From: Nyssa sinensis
Taxonomy: Eukaryota > Streptophyta > Magnoliopsida > Cornales > Nyssaceae
DNA length: 64,000 nucleotides
Assembly (NCBI GenBank): GCA_008638375.1
Contig: CM018046.1
Span: forward strand, 47,351,626-47,415,625
Direction: 5' to 3'
A program made the position numbers and the translations under genes. Numbering within the stretch: position 1 is the first letter of the stretch; every line of letters begins with the position of its first letter. Shown here piece by piece: positions 35,290 to 47,718 of the stretch. The notes below the pieces were generated by a model. That model saw only the letters and a list, made by a program, of their open reading frames with translations, did no database searches and was not told the DNA's origin.

Positions 35290-37256
35290 TCAAGGATAAA
35301 CCTGAATGAGAGACCTTAAACCCAATATGGGGGTTATCTTGCAGTCAGTGAAACCAGCATCTAAGAACAGTTTCTTCCATTCTTCCTCAGTTCTCTCTCT
35401 GCCAGGGAGTAAAATCATCACCAACACATCGAAGAAGAGTTGGGTTTCAATTGACTTATCATCTTTTTTGTTCTCTATCATCATGTCTATGATAATCAGT
35501 TTACCCCCCTTGTCCTTGCTTGAAATTATTGCCTCCTTGCATCGCTTCAATAGCTTCACGCTATCTTCATCGCTCCAGTCATGCAGTATCCACTGGTTGT
35601 CATTAATTTTTTGATCAACCAAGAAAAGAGAAGTTAATTGATGTAATAAGAATGTACATAACGGATTACATCAAAAAAGGGGAATGCAAAAGACATCAAT
35701 ATCCACTCGTCGTCATTAATTTGCAGTCCAATTAAAATTTCCCCATCTATAAAAGGGTTTTTTTTTTGACAATTGTAAAGAGTTTCCTTCTTGTCTAACT
35801 AATTACATTGCCATCTCTTATCAAACATTTCAGTCATATGTTCTCAAGGGTTACACTAATTTTATGTTTTTTTGTCACAATTTGTTTATTTATTTATTTT
35901 TTTTTGGCAAAATGTCACTTGAGAGGAAGTACTATGAGACAAAATGTTGGATCATCAGGAAGGTTAGTGTAATTAGTTAAATAATTAACAAATATATCAT
36001 TTATAATTGTCAGAAATAATAAAAAAATTGATTAGTACTCAAACCACATTATGAGAGTTCAGTGTCCTGTGGCTTGAGCTCCCTGTTAATTAACATGAAA
36101 TTGATTAATATAATATATAAAGTTTCCATGATTAGAAAATTCAAGCTGTCATGTTCTATTTAAATTTTTTAATTCTATTAATTTACAAGTTTATTAAACA
36201 GATGAATATAATATAAAGACATGAAATTGATGAAAAAAATATAAAGTTCCCATGATTTAAAAATTCAAGCTATCATGTTATACTTAATTTTTTAATTCCA
36301 TTATCTAGAAGTCTACTTGAGAAATAGAATCACTTGAGAATTTGACTTCTAAACAAAAAAAAAGAAAAAGAAAAATTATTTATATGATCTGCAAGTCCCC
36401 TCAACCATCTCCATATAAGCATGCATGCACCGAATGAAACAGTAAATCAGTAACGTTAAGATTAAAACATACTTATATATACCTTGAGTAAAATTGCATC
36501 TGCATGAGGAATTGCCTCAAACATGTCTCCTCCAAGAAAGTTCAAGTTATTGCTCCCTTGCAAGTTAGAAACCACATGTGAGAGATCAAACACTGTGCAC
36601 TTCAACTGTGGAAAGGCCTCAACAATGACCTTCGCCATAGTTCCAGTGCCACCCCCAACATCTACCAATGTATTCAACCCTTCAAACACTTCTTTACACT
36701 CTGTAGTCAACACATTGGCCACCAATCGAGCATCGCTAGCCATGCCCTCGTTAAAGAAATTATTCAGTATTGGTTCATGGCCAGCTTGATCCCAAAGAGT
36801 CTTCCCATTAGCAGTATGGAAAGGGGTGGGATCATCATTTTGAAACCAGGTGCTCACAAAGTGCCATGGCGTTACCAAAATTGGATCAAGCATGGCAAGT
36901 AAGAATGGTGATGCACTCAAAGGGTTGTCTTTTAAGAGAAGCCGGGAAGCAGGTGTGAGTGAATACTCAACTTCTTGCTCATTTTCATGAGCTTTTTGTT
37001 GAACAAAGAAACCAGAATGAACTAGGATGCGCATAAGGCGGTAGATACAAGAGGCTTTTTTTGGGTTGATTGGGAGAGATGCGAGCAGCTTAGAAAGGGT
37101 CATGGGTTGGCCATGGTTGTGGATGATATCTGGTATGCCAAGTTGAATTGCACACTTAAGCGATGCAGAGTTTATGAAGTTGAATGTTTGGTTCCATATA
37201 TGAGCTTGAGCTTCAAGGAGCTCACTAGCTCTCGCCTCTACATTAACCAGAGCCAT
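35290..37256 (-). CDS. Plant O-methyltransferase, COMT family, intact copy 2
   Basis: Exon 1 is 37256-36483 (258 codons) and exon 2 is 35592-35290 (100 codons plus TGA); the 890-bp intron has AAG|GTATAT and CAG|TGG ends. The 358-residue product has the usual length. The N-terminal dimerisation domain covers about residues 15-110 (AQAHIWNQTFNFINSASLKC). The SAM-binding LVDVGGGTG is at 197-205 and GGDMFEAIP at 242-250. The catalytic triad of this family fits His262 (ILHDWSDE), Asp294 and Glu324. These enzymes transfer methyl from SAM to phenolic hydroxyls in the cytosol. The wording is closest to grapevine-type resveratrol/flavonoid OMTs, but the substrate cannot be read from sequence. MALVN is chosen as the start because copies 1 and 3 align there; an in-frame ATG 12 codons upstream lies next to the TATA box and is unlikely to be used. 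Confidence 0.95.
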
Positions 37257-37315
37257 CTTCAATCTCTTTTCAAACTTCCTCTTACTTTTCAACTAAAACC
37301 TTACAACATTTAACT

Positions 37316-37322
37316 CTATATA
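37316..37322 (-). promoter_or_regulatory. Probable TATA box of OMT copy 2
   Basis: TATATAG on the minus strand, 60 bases upstream of the chosen ATG, which leaves about 30 bases for a start site and a short 5' UTR. Predicted only. Confidence 0.5.
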
Positions 37323-37329
37323 CAGAGGA

Positions 37330-40300
37330 GTAGAATGTTTGCACTGTTGGAAAAACGGGTCTAGAGCTAGTTCTTTTAGCCAACTTTTATCTAAAATAAA
37401 AGTAGGCTTTACATATTATTTGAGAGGGTGTATATGAAAATATGTTTTTCTTTTCGTGAGGGATTAATAACATATAGTATATGATTACTTAAAATCATTA
37501 AAAAGTAAATGATAAATTAATCTTATATATTATCATTTAAAACATGATAACAAGAGTTTGTAAAAAACTTGTATCCCATATATTAGTTGAACACAAAATT
37601 TTAAATAAGTATATATATACTTACCCTGAAGGTCCAAGGAGTACTTCACTTTTGTAGAGAGGAGATGACCTCATCATCCATGTGTGCCGCTTTGAATTGA
37701 GCCTTTGTAAATATTTTTGGAAAAAATGTATTTAAAATTTTCAACCATTACCAATTCAAACTGTTGCATGTCTATTAGTGAATTATTGCACCAATTCAAA
37801 CAAGTATGTCTGTTCGTCATAAACAAATTATATTTTTTTGGGATTGAAAAATTTATTTTATATATTTTAAATTTTTTTTTTATACCTTTTAGATAGAAAA
37901 AATGTATCATAAATTTTTTGAATTGAAAAAATTTATTTTAAGAACTTTTCATATTTTTTCTAATTTTTAATACAAAAGTTAGATTTAAAATAATTAATTA
38001 ATAATTCATGACTTCTCTCAAGGGAGACCATGAATTTTACTTTGACTAGTCCTTCCACTAAGGATGGTGTGTAGTTTATTTATTTTCTCTAATTTTGAAT
38101 TAAACTTTATTTTTATACAAATTACAGTTGAGTTAAAATATAACAAATCGTCAATAAGTACCATACATTTTCTAAATTTGCATTCAAAGTTTCTATTGTA
38201 AATAACATGTGATATTTTTGACAATACAAATTTAAAAAGTGTAATTTTATCATTTAATAATAAAATTATATATATTTTTTTAAGATAAAATATACCGACC
38301 TTCTATGAGATTTTCAAATAAAGATTAATTAAAATATTTATTGACTAATAAATATAAGTTATTTATTTTCCATATAAAATAAAAAAATCCTTTAAAAAAA
38401 AAAGAAAAAATGGTCAAAATTTAAAAAATTGTTACACCATTGATGTTTAGATCTAATTTTTTTTTTTTTTTCATTTTATTCAATTGTGACCATTTTTGCA
38501 AAAAGTAGAAGAAAATGTTTCTCTAATTTTTACGATGTCTGTTCAATTTAGTCCATAGAGATATTTTTTTTATTTAAATGGACATCTGTCACTAATAAGT
38601 GACTGAATTTTAATTACTCTTAAAAAAATAAATCTTACACTTATTAAACACTTATTTACTCTCTAATCGAGTTACCCCTAATTTTCACCCATATGATGTT
38701 ATGCCATCCCTTACTGTCATATCACTTTGGATAACACTTTTTGGTATGTATTATTGATTAAGAAAAGTCAAAATCAAAGTTATTTGTTTTTTTTTTAAAA
38801 TACATAGACTCTGAATTAAGGAAAAATTTATTCTCAGTAGCAATTATAATTTGTCCCATATAAAATAATTATTTATTTTTAATTAAATATAAAAATAAAA
38901 TAAAATAGTAAATAAATATGCAAGACAAATTATAAGAGATTTTTTCTACTTAATTTGAAGTTAAAGTATTATGTTATCTGAAAATTATATTACGTGGAAA
39001 GAGATTATTAGGAGATTTAGTTTAATTTTAATTTTCATTATCACAAAAGCGATGTTCCAAGATTATGAAACTCACCTTGTTTTAACTCGTCATGCCATTT
39101 TGTTAAATCTAATGACGTGATTAGAGGATAAATATTAGTTTGCGATTCAAGTAGACTCCAAGATTTATGGTAGAGAAGTTTTTGAATTGGGTTATATTTT
39201 GTGAGTTGATTGAATTACATGAATTATAATATTTTATCACTTCTATTAAAATAAAAAAAAATTATTATTATGCCGTCCATTTAGATTAAATAGAGCTATG
39301 GCTTGTATTTTTTACCAGTATATATGAAAATTAGATTTTATTTGAAATATGAAATTTCATACTCTTCACAATACATAATAAATTGATAAGTCAATTTTTT
39401 TTTTCTTTCTAAAAAGAGCTATGAGCAACAATTTTCACAGAGACAATGATTTAAAACCATTTGTAGGAAAGCTATAAAGTTATGGTTTGAATAATTGATA
39501 AAAGTATTTTAAGATTTGTTTAGATCATAATTAATAATTTGTATAACATCAAGAATAAATAGTGCATCTTAACAATTTACATCACAAATAATTTTTCCAG
39601 AAAATATCACAACTATTGACAAATTGAGGAGCATTAAATTAATTTCCATTTTCTTCAGAGTACCTTAGATGCATGTTACATATTTATTATTTAATTATGC
39701 AATAGAAAATTATTTTTAATTTAATTATTTCAAAGTATATGAATTGAGGAAACTTGCACGAGAAGTATACTTGATTCTTTTCTCTCTTTTGTCTTCTTCA
39801 AAAGGTAATTAAACAACATCGGCTCATGTTACATGATTTAATAGTGCTTGAACATAATTTGATTATGTTACTAGAATAATCAATTAGACACATTTAATGT
39901 AGAAAATTATTTTTAATTTAATTATTTTAAAGTATATGAATTGAGGAAACTTGCAGGAGAAGTATACTTTAGATCCATTTAGGGTAATTTTTTTTCTCTT
40001 TTGTCTTCTTCAAAAAGTAATTAAACAACATCGGCTCGTGTTTCATATTTTAAAATTTACATCAATTCTTTTTACTTTGAATAATTTAATACGTTAAGAA
40101 AATTTGAAAGATTCGATGATTTAATAGTGCTTGAACATAATTTGATTATGTTATTAAAATAATCAATTAGTCACAATTAATGTAGTAATAGTACTAAAAC
40201 GTTAACAATTCGGAGTTAATTATTATTAATTTTCTGTGTTGCTTTTGACCCAAGAGGAAATGGTGGGGACAAATAAAGAAAAAGAAAACAAATTATAGAT

Positions 40301-40740
40301 GACAATGTTATTAATTGTTTGGTTTCATAGAAAATGAAAGACTCTATCAATAAAGAAATTAACTTTACCATTAATTGGAGGGTAGCTTGATGGCATTTCG
40401 ATAAAGGCCACAACCCACAAAACGCATGATTTATTCATTTATTATTATTTTTTTCGGAACGTGTTAGGTTGCTTTGTTGAGCAGTTTCTTGATTATTACT
40501 GCCAAAATAATTTTTAAAGGTAGCGATAAGGCTTTTGCGAGACTTATTGTTTTAAGTGGATGACCCCAAAGTTCGAGTTGGGCGTCTGTCAAGTCTTGCC
40601 AAAGAGTCTTACTCACTTAATTTATCCCTTGAGATTGGTTCCAAAGAGTCTATTGTTGGGGGGGAAAAATGTTGGTTCAATATTTTAACCAGCATATATT
40701 CATAGGCTCTTCACAATTACTCAAACACTTAGGGGGATTT
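37330..40740. other. AT-rich spacer upstream of OMT copy 2
   Basis: No recognised gene. 39400-40560 contains further members of the block family seen at 13.5, 33.7 and 47.8 kb ('aaaaccatttgtagg', 'tggagggtagcttgatggca'). Within it, about 39707-39830 and 39905-40045 are direct duplicates of each other, sharing 'gaattgaggaaacttgca' and 'aaacaacatcggctc', with a period of about 198. Confidence 0.55.
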
Positions 40741-42727
40741 TGTGGAACGAAAATGTGAAAAGAGAACTGAACACGTTGAGTTTTTTATAACATGAGGACC
40801 CTTACTTAAAAAAGAAAAATAATTTTTTAAAATTCGTAATTGAATTAATATTGATAAAAAATTTCATGATTATAACTTATTACATCATATTTGTAGTGTT
40901 AAAATACTACTACTTTGACTAAAAACTAAAACTCTTATTTTTATACTAATCCTATTACATAAAGACTAGTAATTCGAATAAGAAACTACTAATTCTTATA
41001 TTTTCTATATTAATCTTAATCAAATTAGGAAACTAGATAAATTATGAAAAAATTAAAATAAAAAACTAAACAATCCTAACACAACTCTAAAATAAATTTG
41101 TTTATTTTTAGGGTACCAAATTTATCTTTTATCAATCTCTCCCACTTGAAAAGAACTCGTTCCCGAGTTGACTGGATGTATGCGACCACGAACTCTTTCA
41201 TAACCTGAGAATAATAATTGAATCTTTTGAAAAACAATTAAATATTCAAAGGCTTCTTCTACTGCATTTTTCATGAAATATGTAATTTTAGGCCCTTGTT
41301 TTGATAACAATAATGATCCCATAGTGAAACAAGAAAATTTTTTTCTTTGTTCCACCTGCAATTTCAATATCCTTGGAAGCTTTATAATCATCTTTCACAA
41401 GTTCAAGTTCATCCTCATCTTTAGCATTGACGACTTCTATATGAATTTCTTCATTCTCTACTAATAAAGAATTTGTAGAATCTATTTGTTCTATTAGATT
41501 TATACTTTGATCAATTGATTATGAACTATTTCCTCTATTTTCTTCCATCTCCTTGTGATGGTCTTTAAGACATGGAATTATTGTATCTTCGTTTTTTATG
41601 AAAAGAAAGCCTTCTGTAAGGATGAACATGTCTTTTGTAAGGATTGACACATCTTTCAATGGTGTAATATCTATAACATTATCACTCAAAGTAGGCTCAA
41701 TAATTTTAGATTTTACTTGTACTTCTTTTTTGGTACTTTTCAAAGTTCGCCTGTATTTATCGTATAAGATTTGTAAATAATTTATTGGTAAAAATTTATT
41801 CATAAGTATTTTCATCATTCTTGGTCATGAACAAATGCATATTTTTCTTTGCAACTATCTATGACTTTGTAAATCAAGCCACAATCTTTCTGCGAATCCA
41901 ATGAATTTATTTTCTATTCAAAAATATTTATTTTCTTCTGAAAGTCTCAAATCTTTAAGACAATCATCCAAATTATAAACTCAATCATAAAAGTCTTCAA
42001 AATATAAATTACCATCAAAATCTAGAAATTTTTCGTAATTGTGAATAGCTTTGTCTTCAGGCTGGCCTCGGACAAATCCACTGGCACGATTCCTGTTAAC
42101 TGGAAGATCTTTAGGAGCATTAAGATTAAGTCATATGAGCGTTTGTTGTATAGTATCGAGCTGATCATTGATCTATGTTAATTGTTGTCCATGGTCGCCA
42201 ATTGCAGCCCATGCAACCTCCATCCTACAACGAACGTCAATGGAATTTTTAATTCCGTCTATATGATTTGCTATTGAGCTAGGCAAATATTCAGTCTGAT
42301 ATTAAATAATGAGAAATGAAAAGGAGAGGAGAATCAAATATGAACACATCGAATTCCTTATAGAATAAGTTACAAAGTAACAAGAGTACTCCTCAGCCAA
42401 ACAAGAGAAATAATTCTTCCAAATTCGTAATTGAATTAATATTGATAAAAAATTTCATAATAATGACTTATTATATCATATTTATAGTGCTAAAATACTA
42501 CTTCTTTGACTAAAAATCAAAACTTCTATTTTTATACTAATTCTACTATAATAAAGACTAGAAATTCGAATAGAAAACTACTAATTCTTATATTTTCTAT
42601 ACTAATCTTAATAAAATTAGGAAACTAGAAAAATTATGAATAAATTAAAACAGAAAACTAAATAATTCTAATACAACTCTAAAATAAATTTACTTATTTT
42701 TAGGATACCAAATCTGTCTTACATCAT
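40741..42727 (-). mobile_element. Short-LTR non-autonomous retroelement, copy 2, with both LTRs
   Basis: Two direct repeats, 40741-41134 (3' LTR) and 42310-42727 (5' LTR), about 394 and 418 bp, each starting TGAT on the minus strand. Inside on that strand, an initiator-Met-type primer site (revcomp of 42288-42303, near TGGTATCAGA) follows the 5' LTR, and a purine tract AAGTGGGAGAGAT (41147-41135) precedes the 3' LTR. The 1.2-kb interior has no enzyme, only small open frames (such as 41818-41519) shared with copy 1. The LTRs differ at many sites, so the insertion is old. Flanks 'gattt' and 'tattc' are at best a decayed target duplication. TRIM/LARD-like; the parent family is not identified. 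Confidence 0.72.
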
Positions 42728-43348
42728 ATTCAAATCTTCTATAATCTTATGTTTAGAAATCATTATATATATGAATTGATAAATCATTTTATTTTAAACA
42801 AGGGATAATAATTTTTACATGAGAATGATTTAAAACCATTTGTTTTGAAGTTAAATAATGTTACTGTTTTTGACTAATTGAGAAAATTAGTAGATAAATT
42901 GTTTAGATAACAATTAATTATTTGTTTAACATCAAGCATTAATGATCGCATCTTAATAATTAAGATCACGAATTAGTGAGAAAGTGGGGAATATTAAAAT
43001 AGTTGTCATCAATTCTATCATGAACGAAACTAACATTATTATGGAGATTGGGCCCTCCAAGGAATTAATCTAAAGATTAAGAATGACTTAGGGTCATCCT
43101 TTTTTCATTTTCATTTTTCTCTCTTATCTTCTTCAAAGTCGTTTTGCACATGTTTGCTTTAGTAGATAAGTACATTGCATTAAATTATTCTGACTTTAAA
43201 TAATTTATTAGTATAAGAAGACTTGAAAGATTCAATGATTTAATGGTGCTCGAATATAATTTGATTATGAAATCACATGTAATGAATTAGTAAAAGTACT
43301 ATAAAATTTGCGATTAATTAGTATTAAAAAAGTGGGTTCAGTAGAAAA
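42728..43348. repeat. Block shared with 13451-14075, left of the LINE stack
   Basis: Collinear with 13451-14075 and nearly identical over most of its length. It ends at the target site of the stacked LINE insertion. Confidence 0.8.
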
Positions 43349-43360
43349 TGAAAGACTTTG
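43349..43360 (+). repeat. Target-site duplication of the stacked LINE insertion, left copy
   Basis: tgaaagactttg, repeated at 47707-47718. The empty-site version at about 14070-14081 reads 'gtgaaagactttgttaacc', which confirms the join. Confidence 0.85.
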
Positions 43361-44720
43361 CTTTTTTTTTTTTATCAACAAAGAAGGCTTTTATTGATGG
43401 AAAGAGTACAAGGAGTACATAAGAGCATCAATAAAAGAGAGAAGGGGAGAGGGGGAACAAACCAAGCAAACTGATCCTGAAGCTATGGGTAGCCATAGAA
43501 CAACGCAAACTGAATAACTACCAATCCACTGCTTTAAACTTATGAAAAGCTAGCAGCTTCCAAGACAAAAAGAAAAAAAAAACATTAAGATGCAGACCAA
43601 AGAGCACTCAAATTCTCGCTGGACATAACAGAAGATGGCATACTGCTAGGATGACACGGAGGCCTCCTCACTCCACAAGCAACACCTCAGATACACCTCT
43701 TAGGACCACGTTGATGAAGAGACCAAACCAGAGACCAAATAAACACAAGAAGAAACCCAAAGAATTTTTCCACAAAACCAGATCCCCATAAAGAAAACAG
43801 CTACCGCAGACCACAAGAGCCATTGAGCCATTAAAAAGATCCCAACAACCACAACATCAAATACTCAAATAGCCATGGCCCAAATTTAACTTGCATTAGG
43901 ATGAGGCATCAAATACTGCAATTAGCATTAGCTTGATCCGGAAGTTTTCATATCTCATAAACCACTATACTATATTTCCAGCTGCTGCAAAATGAGCACT
44001 CAAATAACACTTGACGGCAGAAAAATTCTCACACAATCGACTAGGAAAACAAGAGAATTTTTCCAGAGTGCAGAGAAGATGAGCCAAAGCCCGCAACAAG
44101 GACTATAGCATGTAAAACGGACACGGCTCTATTGGGAAAAATAAACTCAAATAAAATGGTATAAGGCCTAAATCAGACTTCTTGATGGAATTTACACAAA
44201 ACGGGCAACCACTTTCAGCACATTCACTGACCACTTCCGAAAGACATTTTCCAACCACCTAATTAATCTGCGAGAAACTTGCTACAGGAAGATCTGCTAA
44301 GGCTAGATTTAACAGAAAATAACTCTCTCCGACGAATGAAGCCAAAAACACGCCCAACAAACAGCAACAAATCAGCGAGAAGAAAAAGCCAGGCAAACCA
44401 TCCAAGCAGAGAACCTATTGGCAGCCCCAACAGCAACAGACAGCAAAATGGACCTATTCAACAAAAGTAGCAGATCAAAATAATCAGATGTATGAACCCA
44501 ACCCAGAGACACTTCTGGGAGCTGACACCACTGCCTTGAAAGGAACCTCAGAGCCTCTACATGAACTCAACGATCTTCAGAACCAGAGACATCAACCCAC
44601 AAACTCAAGCAACAACCAAGCAAACCATCCAATCAATGAACTTATTGGCAACCCAAACTGCACACACGAAACCCAGAACCTAAGACTGCAAATATTTTTT
44701 TATTTTTTTTTTCTTCTACA
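43361..44720 (-). mobile_element. LINE 3' end, first of three stacked pieces
   Basis: Poly(T) at 43362-43373 followed by 'atcaacaaagaaggcttttattgatgg' in two parts (the 'atcaacaaagaaggc' end and 'ttttattgatgg'), the typical 3' terminus of a plant LINE read backwards. The rest is non-coding 3' UTR-like sequence. No reverse transcriptase is present. It ends at a T-rich run where the second piece starts. Confidence 0.65.
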
Positions 44721-44753
44721 TTTTTTTTTTTTTTGAACAACAAAGAAGGCCTC
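44721..44753 (-). mobile_element. Very short LINE 3' terminus, second stacked piece
   Basis: Fourteen T followed by 'gaacaacaaagaaggcctc', almost the same terminal sequence as the first piece, then directly another poly(T). Only about 19 bases of element are present. Confidence 0.55.
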
Positions 44754-47706
44754 TTTTTTTTTTTTTGATCGGCAAGAGAAGAAACAACATTAATAAGGAG
44801 AAAACTCCTATGGGAGCATTACAAGAACTTAGAGCACCGAACCACCCAACCTTAATAGAGTAGTTGAGAAGGCACCAACAACAACAAAAAGGAAGGAAAC
44901 TAAGCAAAAACAAAAGAAGAAAAAAAGCACAAAACAGAGAAGGACGAAACAAAACTTCACCCCAAAAAAACAGCAGCTTGGGAAACGAAATGGGAAGACA
45001 CCTGCTGGAGCTGAAGGATTCAAAAAGCAGAAATCTGCTAAATCAGATGGACAAATGGAAGCAACCTCCTGACACATCTTTTTGGGGCCACAAACAAGAA
45101 CTTCAGCACTTAAAAAACCACTCAGAGCAGCACCCCAAGCAGATCCTGAAATCCAGAATTGAAAGAAAACTCCCCTTCGAATACAGCTAGGAAAATACAA
45201 GGACCTGCTCTAAACCAGGCTGAACTTTATCTAGAGAATGAGACAGCAGCTACTAATTATATTCTGAAGGTTGAAGATCAAATCGTTGATGGAGTATGAA
45301 GAGCCCCCTTTTTTCGATTTTTTCCAGAAGGCAAGTCTAGATTTAATCAAATCTCGAACAAGGATCCAGCGTGGTTTAACCTTATTGAAGATACATTCAT
45401 TCCTTAGCTTCTAGATAGACCACATGATAGTGAAGGGGATTGTCTCCCAGATCAGTTTGTATTCCTTCGTGAAGTTAAAGCTTTGCCACTAATCAAGGGT
45501 AGCTTTGATAGAGATAGGTGATACCTATTGAAGATCCCACCAGCTGATGCAATCCGACCAGATTTTCCAAACTTCGAGACAAAATAACAGAAGGTGATTT
45601 GTGGTTTCTACTTCCAGCCCGCAGAAGGGGCATAGACATTCATCAATGGAGGTGAGGATACCTAACTTGAGAAGATAATCAGCAGTTTTGGTACGGTTGT
45701 TCCAGGCCAACTAGCCGAAGAATTGGACTTTTGGAGGGGCTGCATTATACCAAATGATATTTGGAATCTGCGAGCTTGGGGATTTAGAGCAATCAAAGCA
45801 TGAGTATAAGGATTTAATTGAGAAGAGACCAGAGGAGTTGATCTTCCAGACCACGATGTCTTGATTAGCATTCAGCATTAGGGGAACTTCACGCAGGATA
45901 GATTGGATTTTAGATAGCTCTTCTTCCTCCCAAGCCCTTAAGGATCGCCGGAGCATTAGGTTTCATTCTCCATTCTCACCTTTTAGAGCTACGAAGCTAG
46001 CTAGATTACTCTCATTTGATCTTGATAGATTAAACAGCCTAGGGAATGAAGCTTTTAGAGAAGAGGTCCCAGCCCATATGTCATGCCAAAAGGATGTATT
46101 AGGATCGTTGCCAACCGCCACAAAGAAGTCGAAAAGATCTGGGTTTCTTTCTTTTAGGAGGAGGATGTCCAGCCAAAGTCTGGATAATTTGTGCCTGGAC
46201 TCTATTTTGGGAAGCCAATCTCCACCAAAGTAATGGTATTTGGCTAATAGGATTTTTTTCCAAAGAGAATTCTTTTCAATGCCGAATCTCCACCACCACT
46301 TGAGAAGAAGACATTCATTCATAAACTTCAGGTTTTTAAGGCCCAAACCGCCGGATTGCTTGCTAGAAGTGCATTTCTCCCACTTGATTAAGTGAACTTT
46401 TCTTTTTAAGTCGCTGCCACCCCACAAGAATCTTGATTGGATCTTATCAATCGAGTTCGCAACCGATGCAGGCATTTTAAATAAAGATAGGAAATATAGG
46501 GGGAGACTCTGAAGGACTGATTTGATTAGAGTTATTCTACCACCAAAAGAAAGGAACCTTCTTTTCCAAGATGCCAATTTCACTTTGAATTTATCAATAA
46601 CAGGGGCCCAAGTCTTCTTTAGCCTGGGGCTAGCACCTAGAGAAAGGCCAAGATACTTCAAAGGCAGAGATTTGATATTGCACTTTAGGATATCAGCTAT
46701 GTCCTTTAGGAGATCAGCCGAGACACCTATCCCGCAAGCGTCACTCTTGTGGAAGTTGATTTTTAGGCCCGATAGTACTTCAAAGCATTTCAGTATTCTT
46801 TTGATGTTCACAATTTCAGACTTCTCAGCATTGCAGAAGACTAGCGTGTCATCTGCAAATTGGAGGTGGCTAACGGATGCCCCATTAGCCCCAATAGAAA
46901 CTCCTGAAATAAAGCCTAGAGCTTTGGCTCATTTGAATAAGATTTTTAGGCCTTCAACGACAATGTTGAAAATGAGAGGCGATAAAGGATCACCTTGCCT
47001 TAAACCTTTTTCCAAACCGAATTCAGAAGACGGGGATCCATTTACTAGAACTGAGATTTTCAGAGTTGAGATGCATTCCTTTATCCATTTCACCCATGTT
47101 GAGCCAAAACCAAGATTTCCCATCAAGTTTAGAAGGAAGTTCCAGTTTACACTATCAAAGGCTTTCTCGAAGTCTAGCTTGAGGAGAATGCCCTTCTTAT
47201 TACTTTTTTTCCATCAATCCACCACTTCATTTGCAATAAGAACCCCATCTAATATGTCTCGACCTTCGAGGAAGGCTGATTGGCTTTCGTCAATAATGGA
47301 TGGAAGCACATTCCTTAATCTTGAGCTTAGAGCTTTAGCAAGAATTTTATAAATGCAGCCGACCAAGCTAATAGGCCTAAAATCCCCTAAGACGGATGCT
47401 TTGCTCTTCTTTGGAATCAAAACAATAAAGGAGGAGTTAATGCCTGAGACCAATTTAGCATTTTCGTGAAACTCTCTTAGGAATTGTATTACATCTGACT
47501 TAATCACTTTCCAACATTTCTTGATCCAGTGAAAATTAAAGCCGTCCGGGCCGGGAGCTTTATTGCTGTCACAGCTGTCAACTGCCTTCCAGATTTTGAG
47601 ATTAGAGAACTCAACTTCAAGAGAAGAAAAGAGCTTATGGTCAAGAGTTTTATCAAAAAGGCCAGCTAACATAGGTCTTACTTTCCAACTATCGGAAAAA
47701 ATGGAC
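44754..47706 (-). mobile_element. 5'-truncated LINE with reverse transcriptase, third stacked piece
   Basis: Related to the full-length LINE at 19.9-27.4 kb throughout ORF2, and more loosely in the 3' UTR. The tail is the poly(T) at 44754-44766. Truncation removes the 5' UTR, ORF1 and endonuclease; the sequence starts just before the reverse transcriptase (KVRPMLAGLFDKTL). The right boundary abuts the 12-bp duplication at 47707. Confidence 0.85.
45290..47706 (-). pseudogene. LINE reverse transcriptase and C-terminal domain, disrupted
   Basis: Keeps NKAPGPDGFNFHWIKKCW, IPKKSKASVLGDFRPISL, the FADD catalytic motif (46859-46848), LSGLKINFHKSDACG, and the CPFCGLEVETTNHLLLFC zinc-ribbon-like motif near 45620. 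Stops include TGA for Trp near 47213, TGA at 46929-46931, TAG for Trp near 45709 and a later TAG. The TGA at 46929-46931 sits at the same codon (after LFK, before A-K/R-ALGF) as a TGA in the full-length LINE. The others I compared are not shared. Confidence 0.88.
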
Positions 47707-47718
47707 TGAAAGACTTTG
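47707..47718 (+). repeat. Target-site duplication of the stacked LINE insertion, right copy
   Basis: tgaaagactttg, matching 43349-43360. Confidence 0.85.

Noticed and set aside
36462..36482. Read-through extension of OMT copy 2 exon 1 (VYISMF)
   Set aside because: AAG|GTATAT is a normal donor, exon 2 completes the methyltransferase in phase, and the other copies have the same junction.
44279..45200. Several 60-120 codon frames in both strands
   Set aside because: They fall in LINE 3' UTR sequence with poly(T) runs; no homology recognised.
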